Positions 19,289 to 28,898 of a stretch of 64,000 bases of DNA are shown here, piece after piece. Both the position numbers and the translations under genes were made by a program. The notes below the pieces were generated by a model. It worked only from the letters and a program-made list of their open reading frames with translations. It was not told the origin of the DNA and did no database searches. Origin of the DNA: Bacteroidales bacterium. Lineage in GTDB: Bacteria; Bacteroidota; Bacteroidia; Bacteroidales; JAADJA01. Position 1 is the stretch's first letter; each line of letters starts with the position of its first letter. The stretch lies in the NCBI GenBank assembly GCA_021740645.1, contig JAIOZL010000006.1, forward strand, positions 1 through 64,000. Reading direction: 5' to 3'.

Positions 19289-19404
19289 AGACGTAATCTT
19301 ATTTTTAAAATGAAATTTATACCCACCCTTCTGACATTCATCGCAAGCAAATAGTTGCTCAAAATTAAAGAGAATCATTGTTTTTATTCATTAAGAATAA
19401 AGGA

Positions 19405-20283
19405 CTAATATTCGGCAATTAACCGGGCAAGATTGCTATTTACTGTCTTGTTGACTTTTACGAGGGGCAGGCGAAGGTTATTTTTGCAAATACCAAGCAT
19501 TTCGAGGGCCGCTTTTACTCCTGCCGGATTGCCATCTTCAAACAAGAGACCGATAATATCAAGTAATTTGTAATGTAATATTGAAGCTTCTTCAAATCGC
19601 CCTTTTAAACCCAACCTGACCATTTCAGAATAATCCTTTGGGTATGCATTAGCCACAACTGAAATTACACCTTGTGCACCTACACTAAGCATGGGTAACG
19701 TAAGTGCATCGTCCCCGGAAAATACTTTGAAATCCTTTGGTTTGTTTTTAATAATATCCATTATTTGGGGCATATTCCCCGAGGCTTCTTTTATTCCAAC
19801 AATATTTTGAATTTCTGTAGCCAGCTTTAAAGTAGTTTCTGCACTTATATTAACGCTTGTTCTCGAAGGCACATTATAAAGATACAGAGGCAGAGGACAT
19901 GCACTTGCAATGGTTTTAAAATGCGTGTACAGCCCCTTCTGGTTGGGTTTGTTATAATAAGGTGCCACCGACAAAACAGCACTAATTTGATCAAAATTTA
20001 TAGATTGCATGCGATTTACCACTTCCTGCGTATTATTGCCTCCTACACCAAGCATAATAGGGACTCTGTCGTTAACAGTTTCAATTATAAAATTGACCGC
20101 GGCATTTTTTTCATCGGAAGAAAGTGTGGCCGCCTCAGAGGTGGTACCCAGGGCCAGCACAAACTCAGCTCCTCCCTCTATTACATGGTTAAGAAGCTTT
20201 TCGAGGCAATTAAAGTCAATGGTTCCGTAGTTATGAAATGGGGTAACCAGGGCTACTCCTGTGCCGGATTTTATTTCTTTCAT
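19405..20283 (-). CDS. dapA: 4-hydroxy-tetrahydrodipicolinate synthase
   Basis: Condenses pyruvate with aspartate semialdehyde at the entry to the lysine and diaminopimelate pathway. The 292-residue (beta/alpha)8 enzyme carries Schiff-base Lys165 in GIKEASG, Tyr136 in YLYNVPSRT, the substrate-binding Arg141 and the relay Tyr110. All expected catalytic residues are present. One base separates it from the upstream conserved gene, with which it is likely co-transcribed. Confidence 0.96.
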   Translation of the reverse strand: MKEIKSGTGVALVTPFHNYGTIDFNCLEKLLNHVIEGGAEFVLALGTTSEAATLSSDEKNAAVNFIIETVNDRVPIMLGVGGNNTQEVVNRMQSINFDQISAVLSVAPYYNKPNQKGLYTHFKTIASACPLPLYLYNVPSRTSVNISAETTLKLATEIQNIVGIKEASGNMPQIMDIIKNKPKDFKVFSGDDALTLPMLSVGAQGVISVVANAYPKDYSEMVRLGLKGRFEEASILHYKLLDIIGLLFEDGNPAGVKAALEMLGICKNNLRLPLVKVNKTVNSNLARLIAEY

Positions 20284-20284
20284 T

Positions 20285-20824
20285 TTAACGGGAATTTATA
20301 GTTCTTAAATAAAATAACGACTGATCGATCAATACATCAAGGGAGTCCGTTGATTTTAAAGCTATCATCATATCGAGGTATTTTTCATTGCGCGCTGAAA
20401 ACCTTCCAACTTTAAGTTTTGCTTTCGAAAGTCCGGTAATGTATTTTATGGTCAGCTTGTCTTTCTCTGACAAATCGAATAAAATGTCAAACTCTTTATC
20501 CATAAATTTATTCACATAATCATTTTTTGGTATATGGGTCCAACGAACACTCTGCCTATTAAAATAATACCCAGAATTGGCCGTCACACAATAGGTAGGT
20601 ATCTCTTTACCCTCAACGAAGCCTACGACTAACACTTCCCTGTTATTTTCAGCAAGAGTTTGTACCAGCCTGCCTATGGATTTAAAAGTATTTTCATTAG
20701 TTACCTGGTATACAATTCCTATAGATTTTGCATTTTTAAGTGGAATCATTTTAATACGCCTTTTTAATTTTTTCAGGGCGTAGTTAAAGAATAATGTACC
20801 AATTTTTTCAGAAATATTACCCAT
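20285..20824 (-). CDS. Conserved Bacteroidota protein of unknown function (DUF6913-like)
   Basis: A 179-residue protein with a basic N-terminus (KKLKRRIKM) and an alpha/beta body. It contains KSIGIVYQV, a stretch with DILFDLSEKDKL and a C-terminal helix. It resembles the uncharacterised DUF6913 family that often accompanies dapA in Bacteroidota; this is memory of a family pattern, not a search. It has no signal peptide. The 1-base gap to dapA argues for a shared message. Confidence 0.6.
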   Translation of the reverse strand: MGNISEKIGTLFFNYALKKLKRRIKMIPLKNAKSIGIVYQVTNENTFKSIGRLVQTLAENNREVLVVGFVEGKEIPTYCVTANSGYYFNRQSVRWTHIPKNDYVNKFMDKEFDILFDLSEKDKLTIKYITGLSKAKLKVGRFSARNEKYLDMMIALKSTDSLDVLIDQSLFYLRTINSR

Positions 20825-20852
20825 TCTTTTTAGTCGTTATCCACAAGATTAG

Positions 20853-21359
20853 CTATGAGGTTTTTAAATAACATTTAACTACTTTTCCAATATACATCCG
20901 GTGATAGTCTTTATTTGGATAATTCCGGTCAAGTAGGCGATCAACAAAATTTTTTGGGTTTATATCTTCGAAGTAAATCTTCTTGCATTCAATAACGAGT
21001 CTTGCTTGTTCGAAATACAGATTTCCCATTTTAGTCTCAAGCGGTACCAGCCCCGTTTCTTTAATTTTATCTACCTTTTTACCCGAATGGCTTCCACAGT
21101 AAGTGAGTATGTTTTTATGTTTTTTCTCAAAAAAACTTAAGGTATAGTGGGTGTTGTTCTCTACAAATTTATAAGTATAACGGTTCGGTCGGATATAGAT
21201 AAAAGTAACCGGAAGATTCCACAGGTAACCAAATCCACCCCAGGCTGCAGTCATGGTATTAAATGATTTTATATTTCCAGCAGTAATCAGCATCCATTCT
21301 TTACCAATTAAGGAAAAGGTATTTTCCTGTATTGAATTTATACTTATTTCGTCAAACAT
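20853..21359 (-). CDS. Flavin reductase-like FMN-binding protein
   Basis: The protein is about 168 residues from the ATG beginning MFDEISINSI; an upstream in-frame start at 21404 would add 15 residues with weak support. It has the split-barrel flavin reductase fold, with the KSFNTMTAAWGGFGYLWN segment placed like the FMN-binding region of flavin reductase-like proteins, and a RPNRYTYKFVENN stretch. The natural partner is unknown; no monooxygenase gene lies nearby. It is divergent from the adenylate cyclase gene. Confidence 0.8.
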   Translation of the reverse strand: MFDEISINSIQENTFSLIGKEWMLITAGNIKSFNTMTAAWGGFGYLWNLPVTFIYIRPNRYTYKFVENNTHYTLSFFEKKHKNILTYCGSHSGKKVDKIKETGLVPLETKMGNLYFEQARLVIECKKIYFEDINPKNFVDRLLDRNYPNKDYHRMYIGKVVKCYLKTS

Positions 21360-21474
21360 AATTGTGCAAGTAATTTTAGAATAACTGAAGCGATAGTTGA
21401 GCAAAAATAATCTTTATTGTTAAACTTAAAGGACAATCCATAAAAAGATGCCTGCCAAGCAAGCAAAATTTATT

Positions 21475-21482
21475 TATTTTTG
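21475..21482 (+). promoter_or_regulatory. -7 promoter element of the adenylate cyclase gene
   Basis: TATTTTTG matches TAnnTTTG and lies 18 bases before the GTG start codon of the cyclase gene. Confidence 0.45.
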
Positions 21483-21500
21483 GAAATTATAATATAACCA

Positions 21501-23687
21501 GTGGCAAAAAGACAAACAACACGTGTACCGGGGTTTTATGGATTAAGAATTTACCTTTCATCCACAGTTTTATATTATTGGCTGGTTATGCCTTTTTTGC
21601 TTATCCTTACCATTAAATATGCCCCTGCCCTTCGCCAGAATGCTAATTTTCGCAACAGGACACACATTGAAACGCCAGTTATTGATTCTCTTATTCCGGT
21701 TAAAGATTCCATCGACAATATTATTAAAAAATTGATGGCTGATTCAACGGCTGCGAATACTGTGAACCCCATATTTCCGGATGATTCATTGTTGGCGGAT
21801 AGTGTAAGGGAAAAAATGTCCGTATTAATTAATGAATCAGGGGTTAATTTTGTAAGTGACACCCCTGGGCAAAGCATCCCTGATGATGGCACCCAAATAG
21901 GCAAAGCCTTTAACTTCCTCTTTAATTTATTTCTGATAAGTTTTTTTGGAGGATTTTTATTCAATTTACCTTTTAAACGTTACTTTTCAAAAAAAAGGAA
22001 GAATAAACAGATTCCTCCAAAGCTTCATAAATTCTGTAAGAAATTCCTCTTAAAATCACCATTGATCAATGCCGGTATTTTAGGATTCTCCTTTGTGGTT
22101 GCCCACATCAATATGTTAATCATATTATTGAACGATACTATTTTTCAAAGTGGCCTTGAAAAAAGTTTGTTTCGGCATTTATTCTTTATTTCGCTTATTG
22201 CCTCAGTATTATCATTGCTTTTTGTTTATTTCTGGGAGAAACATAGGGTACATATTCGGTATATCGAATTTTTTTATACGGAGGAAGAATTAAGGAAAAG
22301 GATTTTTAAACTGAAAATTGGCAGGATAAGGAATCGAATGTTTCTTTCATCAGCCATGACCACATTATTGCCACTTACTATTGTAATTTTGTATTTATTC
22401 CTGAGTGTTACCTATGTTAGTGATCTTGACTATAAAAATTTTACTGAAAACCAACGCAGTATTTTATATGGCGATTATACCATGTTCAGTGATATCTTTT
22501 CTAATGGAGATACCAGTGCTGAGTTGAATATACCTTCCTGGCTTTTCTATATTAATGCCATAAACAGTTTTTTTATGTTTATAGGGATTTACAGCAGTAT
22601 ATTCATCGCATTCATTTATATATTGTTTCTTGTAAAATGGACTACACAGGATATCGTGCACCCTGTAAAAGAACTTTTGGAGAACATGCGTAAAACCGGG
22701 TCTGGAGAACTTGATAATTATGGTGTGGTGCGAACCAATGATGAAATTGGGGAGTTAACAGAAGGATATAATGACATGACCCGGAAAATTGGAGATTATA
22801 TTGGCAATATTTCTAAAATGACGGAGGCTTACTCCTACTTTGTCCCTAAGCAGTTTCTGGATTTTCTGGGAAAGGAGAGCTACGTAGATATTAGATTGGG
22901 AGATCAGGTGGAAAAGGAAATGACTGTTCTTTTTAGTGATATTCGTTCTTTTACCGAAATTTCGGAAACCATGACCCCAAAGGAAAATTTTGACTTCATC
23001 AATTATTACCTGGGATATATGGAACCTGTAATTCGAAATAATAACGGGTTTATTGATAAATATATTGGGGATAGCATCATGGCGCTTTTTAGTGATAATG
23101 CCGAAGATGCCATTAATTCATCCATCGAGATGAGAATAAAACTTTCACAGTTTAACCAGGTAATGGATCAGTTTTCGAAACCTACCATAAATAGTGGAAT
23201 AGGGATACATAGTGGAAGGCTAATGCTGGGTGTGGTTGGCGGAGAAGGACGAATGGAAGGAACGGTAATCTCCGATGCAGTTAATCTTGCTGCCCGTCTC
23301 GAAGGCCTTACCAAGCTTTATGGAAGCTCAATAATTATCAGCCAGGACACATTAATTAAATTGAATAATCCGGCGCAATATAATTACAGATTTCTCGACA
23401 TTGTAAAAGTTAAGGGGAAACAAGATGCTGTATATATATTTGAAATTATTGACGGTGATCCTGATGATATTAGGCAATTAAAAATGAAAACGAAAACTGA
23501 TTTTGCCAATGGTGTTAATAGCTATAAATTGGGTAATTTTCAGGATGCATTAAAAACGTTTAAACATGTTTATAAACTCAACCAGCATGATGTAACAGCA
23601 CATTTATACATCACACGCTGTGAAAAGTTTATTAAAGATGGTGTGCCAAAAGATTGGGATGGAATTGAAACGATTCAATGGAATTAG
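21501..23687 (+). CDS. Membrane-bound class III adenylate cyclase with HAMP domain
   Basis: 728 residues, start codon GTG. The N-terminal half has about six membrane helices and a long external, Asp/Ser-rich loop between helices 1 and 2. A HAMP domain follows (about residues 385-440, NDEIGELTEGYNDMTR), then the class III cyclase domain (about 465-640). The metal aspartates are seen in LFSDIRSFTE and GDSIMALF. FIDKYIG supplies the adenine-selecting Lys and VNLAARLE the transition-state Asn and Arg, so an active cAMP-forming enzyme is expected. A short TPR-like tail ends the protein. The signal sensed is unknown. Confidence 0.88.
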   Translation: MAKRQTTRVPGFYGLRIYLSSTVLYYWLVMPFLLILTIKYAPALRQNANFRNRTHIETPVIDSLIPVKDSIDNIIKKLMADSTAANTVNPIFPDDSLLADSVREKMSVLINESGVNFVSDTPGQSIPDDGTQIGKAFNFLFNLFLISFFGGFLFNLPFKRYFSKKRKNKQIPPKLHKFCKKFLLKSPLINAGILGFSFVVAHINMLIILLNDTIFQSGLEKSLFRHLFFISLIASVLSLLFVYFWEKHRVHIRYIEFFYTEEELRKRIFKLKIGRIRNRMFLSSAMTTLLPLTIVILYLFLSVTYVSDLDYKNFTENQRSILYGDYTMFSDIFSNGDTSAELNIPSWLFYINAINSFFMFIGIYSSIFIAFIYILFLVKWTTQDIVHPVKELLENMRKTGSGELDNYGVVRTNDEIGELTEGYNDMTRKIGDYIGNISKMTEAYSYFVPKQFLDFLGKESYVDIRLGDQVEKEMTVLFSDIRSFTEISETMTPKENFDFINYYLGYMEPVIRNNNGFIDKYIGDSIMALFSDNAEDAINSSIEMRIKLSQFNQVMDQFSKPTINSGIGIHSGRLMLGVVGGEGRMEGTVISDAVNLAARLEGLTKLYGSSIIISQDTLIKLNNPAQYNYRFLDIVKVKGKQDAVYIFEIIDGDPDDIRQLKMKTKTDFANGVNSYKLGNFQDALKTFKHVYKLNQHDVTAHLYITRCEKFIKDGVPKDWDGIETIQWN

Positions 23688-23736
23688 AACATTTATTGGT
23701 TGAAAATCGTTATGAATATAATTTAGATAAAAAACT

Positions 23737-24324
23737 ATGGATTTTGATGGTGTGAAAAATTATGTTATTTCCAGGCTTAATAATGAGTTAAGTGCGGAAT
23801 TGACATACCATTCTGTAGAACATACATTGGATGTTGTGGCTTCAGCAGAAAGGATTGCAAAGATGGAAAGCGTAAATGGCAGGGATTTATCCCTGATAAA
23901 AACTGCAGCCTTATTCCATGATATAGGGTTTCTTGAAACCTATGACGGACACGAGTCATTATCCGTTGAATTGGCAAAAAAAGTTTTACCTGAATACGGA
24001 TATGATGAAAAAGATATTGCTGCAATTGAAAGCATGATAATGTCAACCAGAATACCCCAAACGCCTAAAAACCGTTTGGATATGATTCTTTCTGATGCTG
24101 ATCTTGATTATCTGGGACGCGATGACTTGTTTTTAATTGGTCAACGGCTTCAATACGAATGGAAATTAATAGGAAAAGTTACAACTATACGTGACTGGCA
24201 TGAAAAACAGTTACAATTTCTAAAAAATCATCACTACTTTACCGTGTCTGCTAAAAAATTAAGGGAAAATAAAAAGCAGGAAAATATAATTGAGATAGAA
24301 AAACTGCTTTGTATAAAAAAATAG
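23737..24324 (+). CDS. HD-domain phosphohydrolase
   Basis: A 195-residue HD-fold metal hydrolase. The metal site is visible as His in YHSVEHTLDV, the pair in LFHDIGF, and a later Asp in LSDADLDYLG. Such proteins cleave phosphoester bonds of nucleotides or cyclic nucleotides. It starts 49 bases after the adenylate cyclase stop, so a role in nucleotide second-messenger turnover is possible but only inferred from position. The substrate cannot be assigned. Confidence 0.8.
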   Translation: MDFDGVKNYVISRLNNELSAELTYHSVEHTLDVVASAERIAKMESVNGRDLSLIKTAALFHDIGFLETYDGHESLSVELAKKVLPEYGYDEKDIAAIESMIMSTRIPQTPKNRLDMILSDADLDYLGRDDLFLIGQRLQYEWKLIGKVTTIRDWHEKQLQFLKNHHYFTVSAKKLRENKKQENIIEIEKLLCIKK

Positions 24325-24354
24325 ATATATGCTAATTTCTGCAGGAAAATTTTC

Positions 24355-24362
24355 TATTTTTG
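24355..24362 (+). promoter_or_regulatory. -7 promoter element of the universal stress protein gene
   Basis: TATTTTTG matches TAnnTTTG and lies 28 bases before the ATG. It falls in the gap after the HD gene, suggesting the stress protein has its own transcript. Confidence 0.4.
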
Positions 24363-24390
24363 TGTAGAAATTTAACCTGCAAATAAAAAA

Positions 24391-25233
24391 ATGTTTATGG
24401 ACACAAAAATGAATAACATCATTCTCGTACCAACAGATTTCTCTGAAGTATGCAACAATGCAATGAATCAGGCAGTTGATGCCGCAAAATTTTTAAATTA
24501 TAAAATTGTTTTATTGCATGTGATTGATAAGAATACCAAATCACAATTGAAAAAAGAGAATGAAGGCTCTGATTCCATTGATAATAAACTTTCTGCAATC
24601 GCCTCTGAAATTATAAAATCAAACAATATTGAAGTGGATACCCTAGCCAAAGAAGGAGATATTTTTACTACCATAAGTGAAGTAGCTAATGATATTGGAG
24701 CCAATCTGATGTATCTTGGAACACATGGAAAAGTTGGTATGCAAAAACTAACTGGAAGCTTTGCACTAAAAGTAGTTACATCCTCACCGGTGCCGGTAGT
24801 TGTTGTTCAAAAAAGGCCATTTCGTGAAGGTTATAAAAAAATAGTCCTACCCATTACAAGCGATGCCGGGCCATGGGAAAAAACAAAATGGGCAAGTTTT
24901 ATTGCTCAAAATTTCAAAGCTGAAATTCATGTTTATTATCTCAATCTTCCTGAAATAAAAACTTCCGTAGATATTATAACCAGGCATTTTGACGAAAACA
25001 ATGTGGTTTATAAAACTGTTGTGGCAGAAAGTAGTGGATTTTCTAAAAGTGTGGTTGATTATGCTACAGCAAATGTGGCTGACATGATTATGATTATGAC
25101 AAATCCTGACAAGAGTTTTACAAAATTCCTGTTAGGAAGTTATGACGAAGAAATGATTTTCAATCCTTCTCAAATTCCTGTTATGTGCATTAACCCAAGA
25201 AAATATAATTGGGAAAAGATATTTAAAATTTAA
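24391..25233 (+). CDS. Tandem universal stress protein (UspA-like)
   Basis: 280 residues made of two UspA domains. The first starts IILVPTDFSE and ends with the GTHGKVGMQKLTGSFALKV segment, which resembles the nucleotide-binding loop of UspA proteins; the second starts KKIVLPITSDAG and is more degenerate there. Fused pairs of this type are common in Bacteroidota and act in stress and energy starvation responses, but the target is unknown. It ends at a strong terminator. Confidence 0.9.
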   Translation: MFMDTKMNNIILVPTDFSEVCNNAMNQAVDAAKFLNYKIVLLHVIDKNTKSQLKKENEGSDSIDNKLSAIASEIIKSNNIEVDTLAKEGDIFTTISEVANDIGANLMYLGTHGKVGMQKLTGSFALKVVTSSPVPVVVVQKRPFREGYKKIVLPITSDAGPWEKTKWASFIAQNFKAEIHVYYLNLPEIKTSVDIITRHFDENNVVYKTVVAESSGFSKSVVDYATANVADMIMIMTNPDKSFTKFLLGSYDEEMIFNPSQIPVMCINPRKYNWEKIFKI

Positions 25234-25256
25234 TTCATTTTCAGGTTGATTTTTAT

Positions 25257-25288
25257 AAAAAGCCGCGCAAAAATGCGTGGCTTTTTTG
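25257..25288 (+). terminator. Intrinsic terminator
   Basis: AGCCGCGCA pairs with TGCGTGGCT across an AAAA loop with one G-T pair, followed by a T run. It closes the universal stress protein gene. Confidence 0.85.
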
Positions 25289-25389
25289 TTAATAGCTTGT
25301 TATTTTGTTGCATTTTCCGAAATAATTTTCTATAATTGTATTCCTAATTCTTTGAAGACTAATAAAATGTGATACAAAACTCTACTATC

Positions 25390-26742
25390 ATGAAAAAACT
25401 TACCTACTCAGTTTTGCTCTGCTTATTTTCTGTTTTATTATTTGGCCAAACCTGGCAACCGACCGGAAGTAATCCCGAAGGAGGAGGAATTACCGAGATC
25501 ATTGCAAGGGAAAGCAATGGCCATCTTTTTGCTACAACAGGTTCATTTAACTGGCCAAGTGGTGATGACGGAGGGGTTAGAAGATCGACAGATAATGGAG
25601 ATACCTGGGAAAACCTATACGATGCCTATGTAGCCCGAACAATTCTGGAAGGCCCCGATGGAAATTTATATGCCTCTATCTGGCCCTATCCTCAAAATGA
25701 AGGATTGTACCGATCAACAGACAATGGAAATACCTGGACTTTGCTTAAAGCCTTGGGTGCCAATGACAATATTTTTTCAATAGCCATGGTAATGGGAGCC
25801 ACCGATTATATTATATACATGGGGACTAGAAATGGTGTTTACCGCTCTCTAAATAACGGTAGTACCTGGGCCTATGCAAATACCGGGATTCCTACAGGCT
25901 CTTGGGTTCGGGGCCTTGATGTGGATCCCAATGGCGTAGTTGCTGCCGGAACTACAAAAGGAGCCTTCGTTTCATTTGATGACGGTGGATCCTGGACTAA
26001 AATTACAGGAGAGTTTGAAAATGATACGGTTGTATCTGTTCAATTTGATTTACTCCCAGAATCAAAAGATGATGATATCAATCTGTATCTCGGAACTTCT
26101 AGTGGTTATCTTTTAGTTTCAACTTTCCTTACAGCTTATGCGGTGGCCGAATTTGTTTATTTTTTTGGGGCTAATATGGAAATTACCAAATTTATGGTGT
26201 TCCGGCTGACATCGGCACTTATACCTTACTATTTCTTATCTATATATTCTGCTACAGGAGGGGCATTTTATTCAGCTATGGGCAACTTATATCTCCAGTT
26301 GTTTATTAATGGCTTACCTACAGCTATCGCAATTTCAATGTTTACAGCAATTCTTGTTAATTCATATACTCTAAGATTATTTTGCGGTCTGTATGGGAAC
26401 ACGAATGGGGGGGCGAAAGTATACAAAACTGATACAGATGCCATATCCGGAATATTTGATGGTTTGCCATTCGCAGACCCATTTGGATTTTCATTATTTC
26501 AAAATAACCCAAACCCTGTTCTACAAAAGACACAAATCGAATTTGAGCTACATGAAAAAGGAAATGCTAAACTAAGCCTTACAGACATAACTGGAGCGAA
26601 AATAAAAACTTTGGTTAATTCATTTCTGGATAAAGGCAGACATGCAGTTACACTTAACGGGGATGATATTAAGGCTGGAATATATTTTTACACCCTTGAA
26701 GTTGGAAACAGCATTCAAACTAAAAAATTGATCGTACAATAA
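25390..26742 (+). CDS. Secreted beta-propeller (Asp-box) protein with T9SS sorting domain
   Basis: The ATG at 25390 starts a signal peptide ending FGQ; an upstream GTG frame start is less likely. Four Asp-box blades typical of sialidase/Vps10-type propellers are visible: STDNGDTW, STDNGNTW, SLNNGSTW and SFDDGGSW. From about residue 230 to 335 the blades lose the Asp box and become unusually rich in Phe, Tyr, Leu and Ala, though the spacing of GLP...GLYGNTNGGAKVY still looks like propeller. A type A sorting domain ends the protein (SLFQNNPNP onward). It is probably surface-exposed; ligand unknown. Confidence 0.75.
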   Translation: MKKLTYSVLLCLFSVLLFGQTWQPTGSNPEGGGITEIIARESNGHLFATTGSFNWPSGDDGGVRRSTDNGDTWENLYDAYVARTILEGPDGNLYASIWPYPQNEGLYRSTDNGNTWTLLKALGANDNIFSIAMVMGATDYIIYMGTRNGVYRSLNNGSTWAYANTGIPTGSWVRGLDVDPNGVVAAGTTKGAFVSFDDGGSWTKITGEFENDTVVSVQFDLLPESKDDDINLYLGTSSGYLLVSTFLTAYAVAEFVYFFGANMEITKFMVFRLTSALIPYYFLSIYSATGGAFYSAMGNLYLQLFINGLPTAIAISMFTAILVNSYTLRLFCGLYGNTNGGAKVYKTDTDAISGIFDGLPFADPFGFSLFQNNPNPVLQKTQIEFELHEKGNAKLSLTDITGAKIKTLVNSFLDKGRHAVTLNGDDIKAGIYFYTLEVGNSIQTKKLIVQ

Positions 26743-26849
26743 GTATCTTAGTTTTATACAATATTGTTTACCCAGATTATTCTCAGGCAAATTATGTAAC
26801 TTAACCCATAATTTACGTACAAATTTTTGGGGTTAAATAAATAAAGTCA

Positions 26850-27968
26850 TTGTATAAACTTAAACTATTCATATTCCTACCTGCTTTATTGTTCATCTTT
26901 TTCGGCAATGTATTTTGTCAGGAAGTACTTGAAAATTCTGAGTTTACTTCTATTGGCATCATATCTAAGATGCAATTGGTCAATCAACACTTTCTTACTA
27001 ATGCCTGGAAAAATTCAGATCGTAATTGGGTTCGTGGCACTTACTATACCGGGTTAATGGCTTTTTATAAATCAACCGGGGAGGAAGCATTACTCAGGCA
27101 AGCTGAAAATTGGGCTAAAAAACATGGCTGGAGAACAGGTACTGAATGGACTGAACCACCAAACAGGTTGACCTGCACACAAACTTATCTCGATTTATAT
27201 TTTATTGAGCCCAATGAAGCCAAAATTAAACGAACTAAGAGTTTTATGGATAAAAGGCTTAAGGATCAAGACTCCGCTTTTGAAGCAGGATATGACTATG
27301 CAGATGCTCTTTATGTAGGTATTCCACCATATATGATGATGGGAAAAGCAAAAAACGAAGAGGCATACATTAAATATGGAAACAGGATATTCTGGGAGCT
27401 TGCAGCTGAATTGTATGATAATGAGAATAAATTGTTTTACCGCGACATAAAGGCCAGGGGAAAAAGTGAAACTAATGGAGTAAAAGAATTCTGGTTACGG
27501 GGAAATGGCTGGGTAATGGCTAGCATACCGAAAATTCTTGAAAATCTTCCTTCAGATCATCAAGATTATTCAAAATACGTTGAACTGTTCATCGGGATGG
27601 CACAGGCATTAAAGTCATGTCAAAATGAAGATGGCTTTTGGCGCACCGATTTATTGTTCCCAGAGCACTTTCCCTCACCCGAATCAAGTGGCACAGCTTT
27701 TATAACTTATGGTATTGCCTGGGGAATCAACCATGGTTACTTAAATCGGGAAGAATATCTGGAAGTAGTTATTAAAGCATGGAAAGCATTATACCATGCA
27801 GTAGACGAGGATGGAAAAGTTTGCTGGGGCCAACTTATATCAAGAGATCCCGGAAAAGTTTCTAAAAATGATTCACATGAATATGTTTCAGGGGCATTTC
27901 TTTTAGCAGGAAGTGAAATTCTTAAACTTACTGCAAATGGAGAAATGATAGATCCTAATTTGGATTAA
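26850..27968 (+). CDS. Secreted glycoside hydrolase, GH88/GH105 type
   Basis: 372 residues, apparent TTG start, with a signal peptide ending NVFCQ. The (alpha/alpha)6 barrel carries YADALYVGIPP, the likely catalytic Asp segment of unsaturated glucuronyl or rhamnogalacturonyl hydrolases, and FWLRGNGWVMA, a conserved barrel motif of the family. Such enzymes remove the 4,5-unsaturated uronic acid left by polysaccharide lyases on pectin- or other uronic-acid-containing glycans. No lyase or SusCD pair is nearby, so it is not in a full polysaccharide utilisation locus. Confidence 0.83.
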   Translation: MYKLKLFIFLPALLFIFFGNVFCQEVLENSEFTSIGIISKMQLVNQHFLTNAWKNSDRNWVRGTYYTGLMAFYKSTGEEALLRQAENWAKKHGWRTGTEWTEPPNRLTCTQTYLDLYFIEPNEAKIKRTKSFMDKRLKDQDSAFEAGYDYADALYVGIPPYMMMGKAKNEEAYIKYGNRIFWELAAELYDNENKLFYRDIKARGKSETNGVKEFWLRGNGWVMASIPKILENLPSDHQDYSKYVELFIGMAQALKSCQNEDGFWRTDLLFPEHFPSPESSGTAFITYGIAWGINHGYLNREEYLEVVIKAWKALYHAVDEDGKVCWGQLISRDPGKVSKNDSHEYVSGAFLLAGSEILKLTANGEMIDPNLD

Positions 27969-27997
27969 AAATAGAATTTGAACTATTTAATTTTAAG

Positions 27998-28804
27998 TTA
28001 TATTCTCTTTTCCTTTTTTAATTCTCCTTTGCCGTTGTAATATTCCTGGCGAATTAGCTTTTCGTTATGATAAAAATCCTTACGCTTTAAGTTCTTTCGA
28101 TTGTTGGAATATATATATGAAATCCGGCTTTCCTGAATTCCATTATTTATAAATACTTCACGTCGTATTTTACCATTTTGGTAAAAAAGGTGAACACTGT
28201 AAGTAAATGAATTTAATGTGGCAACATCAATAAAAGCTTCTATTGATTTATCTATGTCGAGTGAATAGGTATATTCGTAAAATGATTTCACCGTGGACAT
28301 GCCCTCCCTAGTAGGAACATTGCTTGTTTTTTTTGAAAGAATAGTATGTTGTTTTAATTCTGATTCAAAAATTGTACTTTCTTGTTTTTCAAGCATGAGC
28401 ATCGCATTTTGGGAGATCCCGGATGGATTATTTACTACAACGATTTTCTCGTCATTCCAATATTTTGTCCACTCAACCAGACGGTTATCATTATCGTATT
28501 TAACACTTTTCCTTATTGTAGTTCCATTGGGATAATATGTAGTCCAATAGCCAATTGGTTTTCCATTATCGAAATAAAATATTTTGTAAAGGGTACTGTC
28601 TTCCGGATTAATTGCTTTCCATACACCATGCAGTTCATTGCCACGGTATTCTCCTATTAGCTTATATTGGCCATAATCATTAAGAAGGTTAATCTTTGAA
28701 GAAAATTCCGGGTTATAGCGCGGCTCTTCCTGAGCCCATAATAATTTTGGTAATATAAACAGGACAAGGGCAGTAAGTAATATTCTTTGGTTCATTTCGG
28801 TCAA
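27998..28804 (-). CDS. Secreted MORN-repeat variant protein
   Basis: 268 residues with a signal peptide ending LLWAQ. The body consists of short repeats of the type YYPNGTTIRKSVKYDNDNR and FYQNGKIRREVFINNG, which match the MORN-variant (YwqK-like) repeats common in Bacteroidota. These are often annotated as antitoxin-like, but no toxin partner is adjacent and secretion argues against such a role. Function is not known. It converges with the glycoside hydrolase gene. Confidence 0.7.
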   Translation of the reverse strand: MTEMNQRILLTALVLFILPKLLWAQEEPRYNPEFSSKINLLNDYGQYKLIGEYRGNELHGVWKAINPEDSTLYKIFYFDNGKPIGYWTTYYPNGTTIRKSVKYDNDNRLVEWTKYWNDEKIVVVNNPSGISQNAMLMLEKQESTIFESELKQHTILSKKTSNVPTREGMSTVKSFYEYTYSLDIDKSIEAFIDVATLNSFTYSVHLFYQNGKIRREVFINNGIQESRISYIYSNNRKNLKRKDFYHNEKLIRQEYYNGKGELKKEKRI

Positions 28805-28898
28805 TTATCCAGAATTATTTTTGAATTTTATAATCTATTAAGCACAAAATTAATAAAAATTAAAAAAACTTGCCATCTGTATTTTAACGGATTATGCC

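Noticed and set aside
27998-28804. Antitoxin role of the MORN-variant protein.
   Set aside because: It has a signal peptide, no toxin gene adjoins it, and the name comes only from distant YwqK-like proteins.
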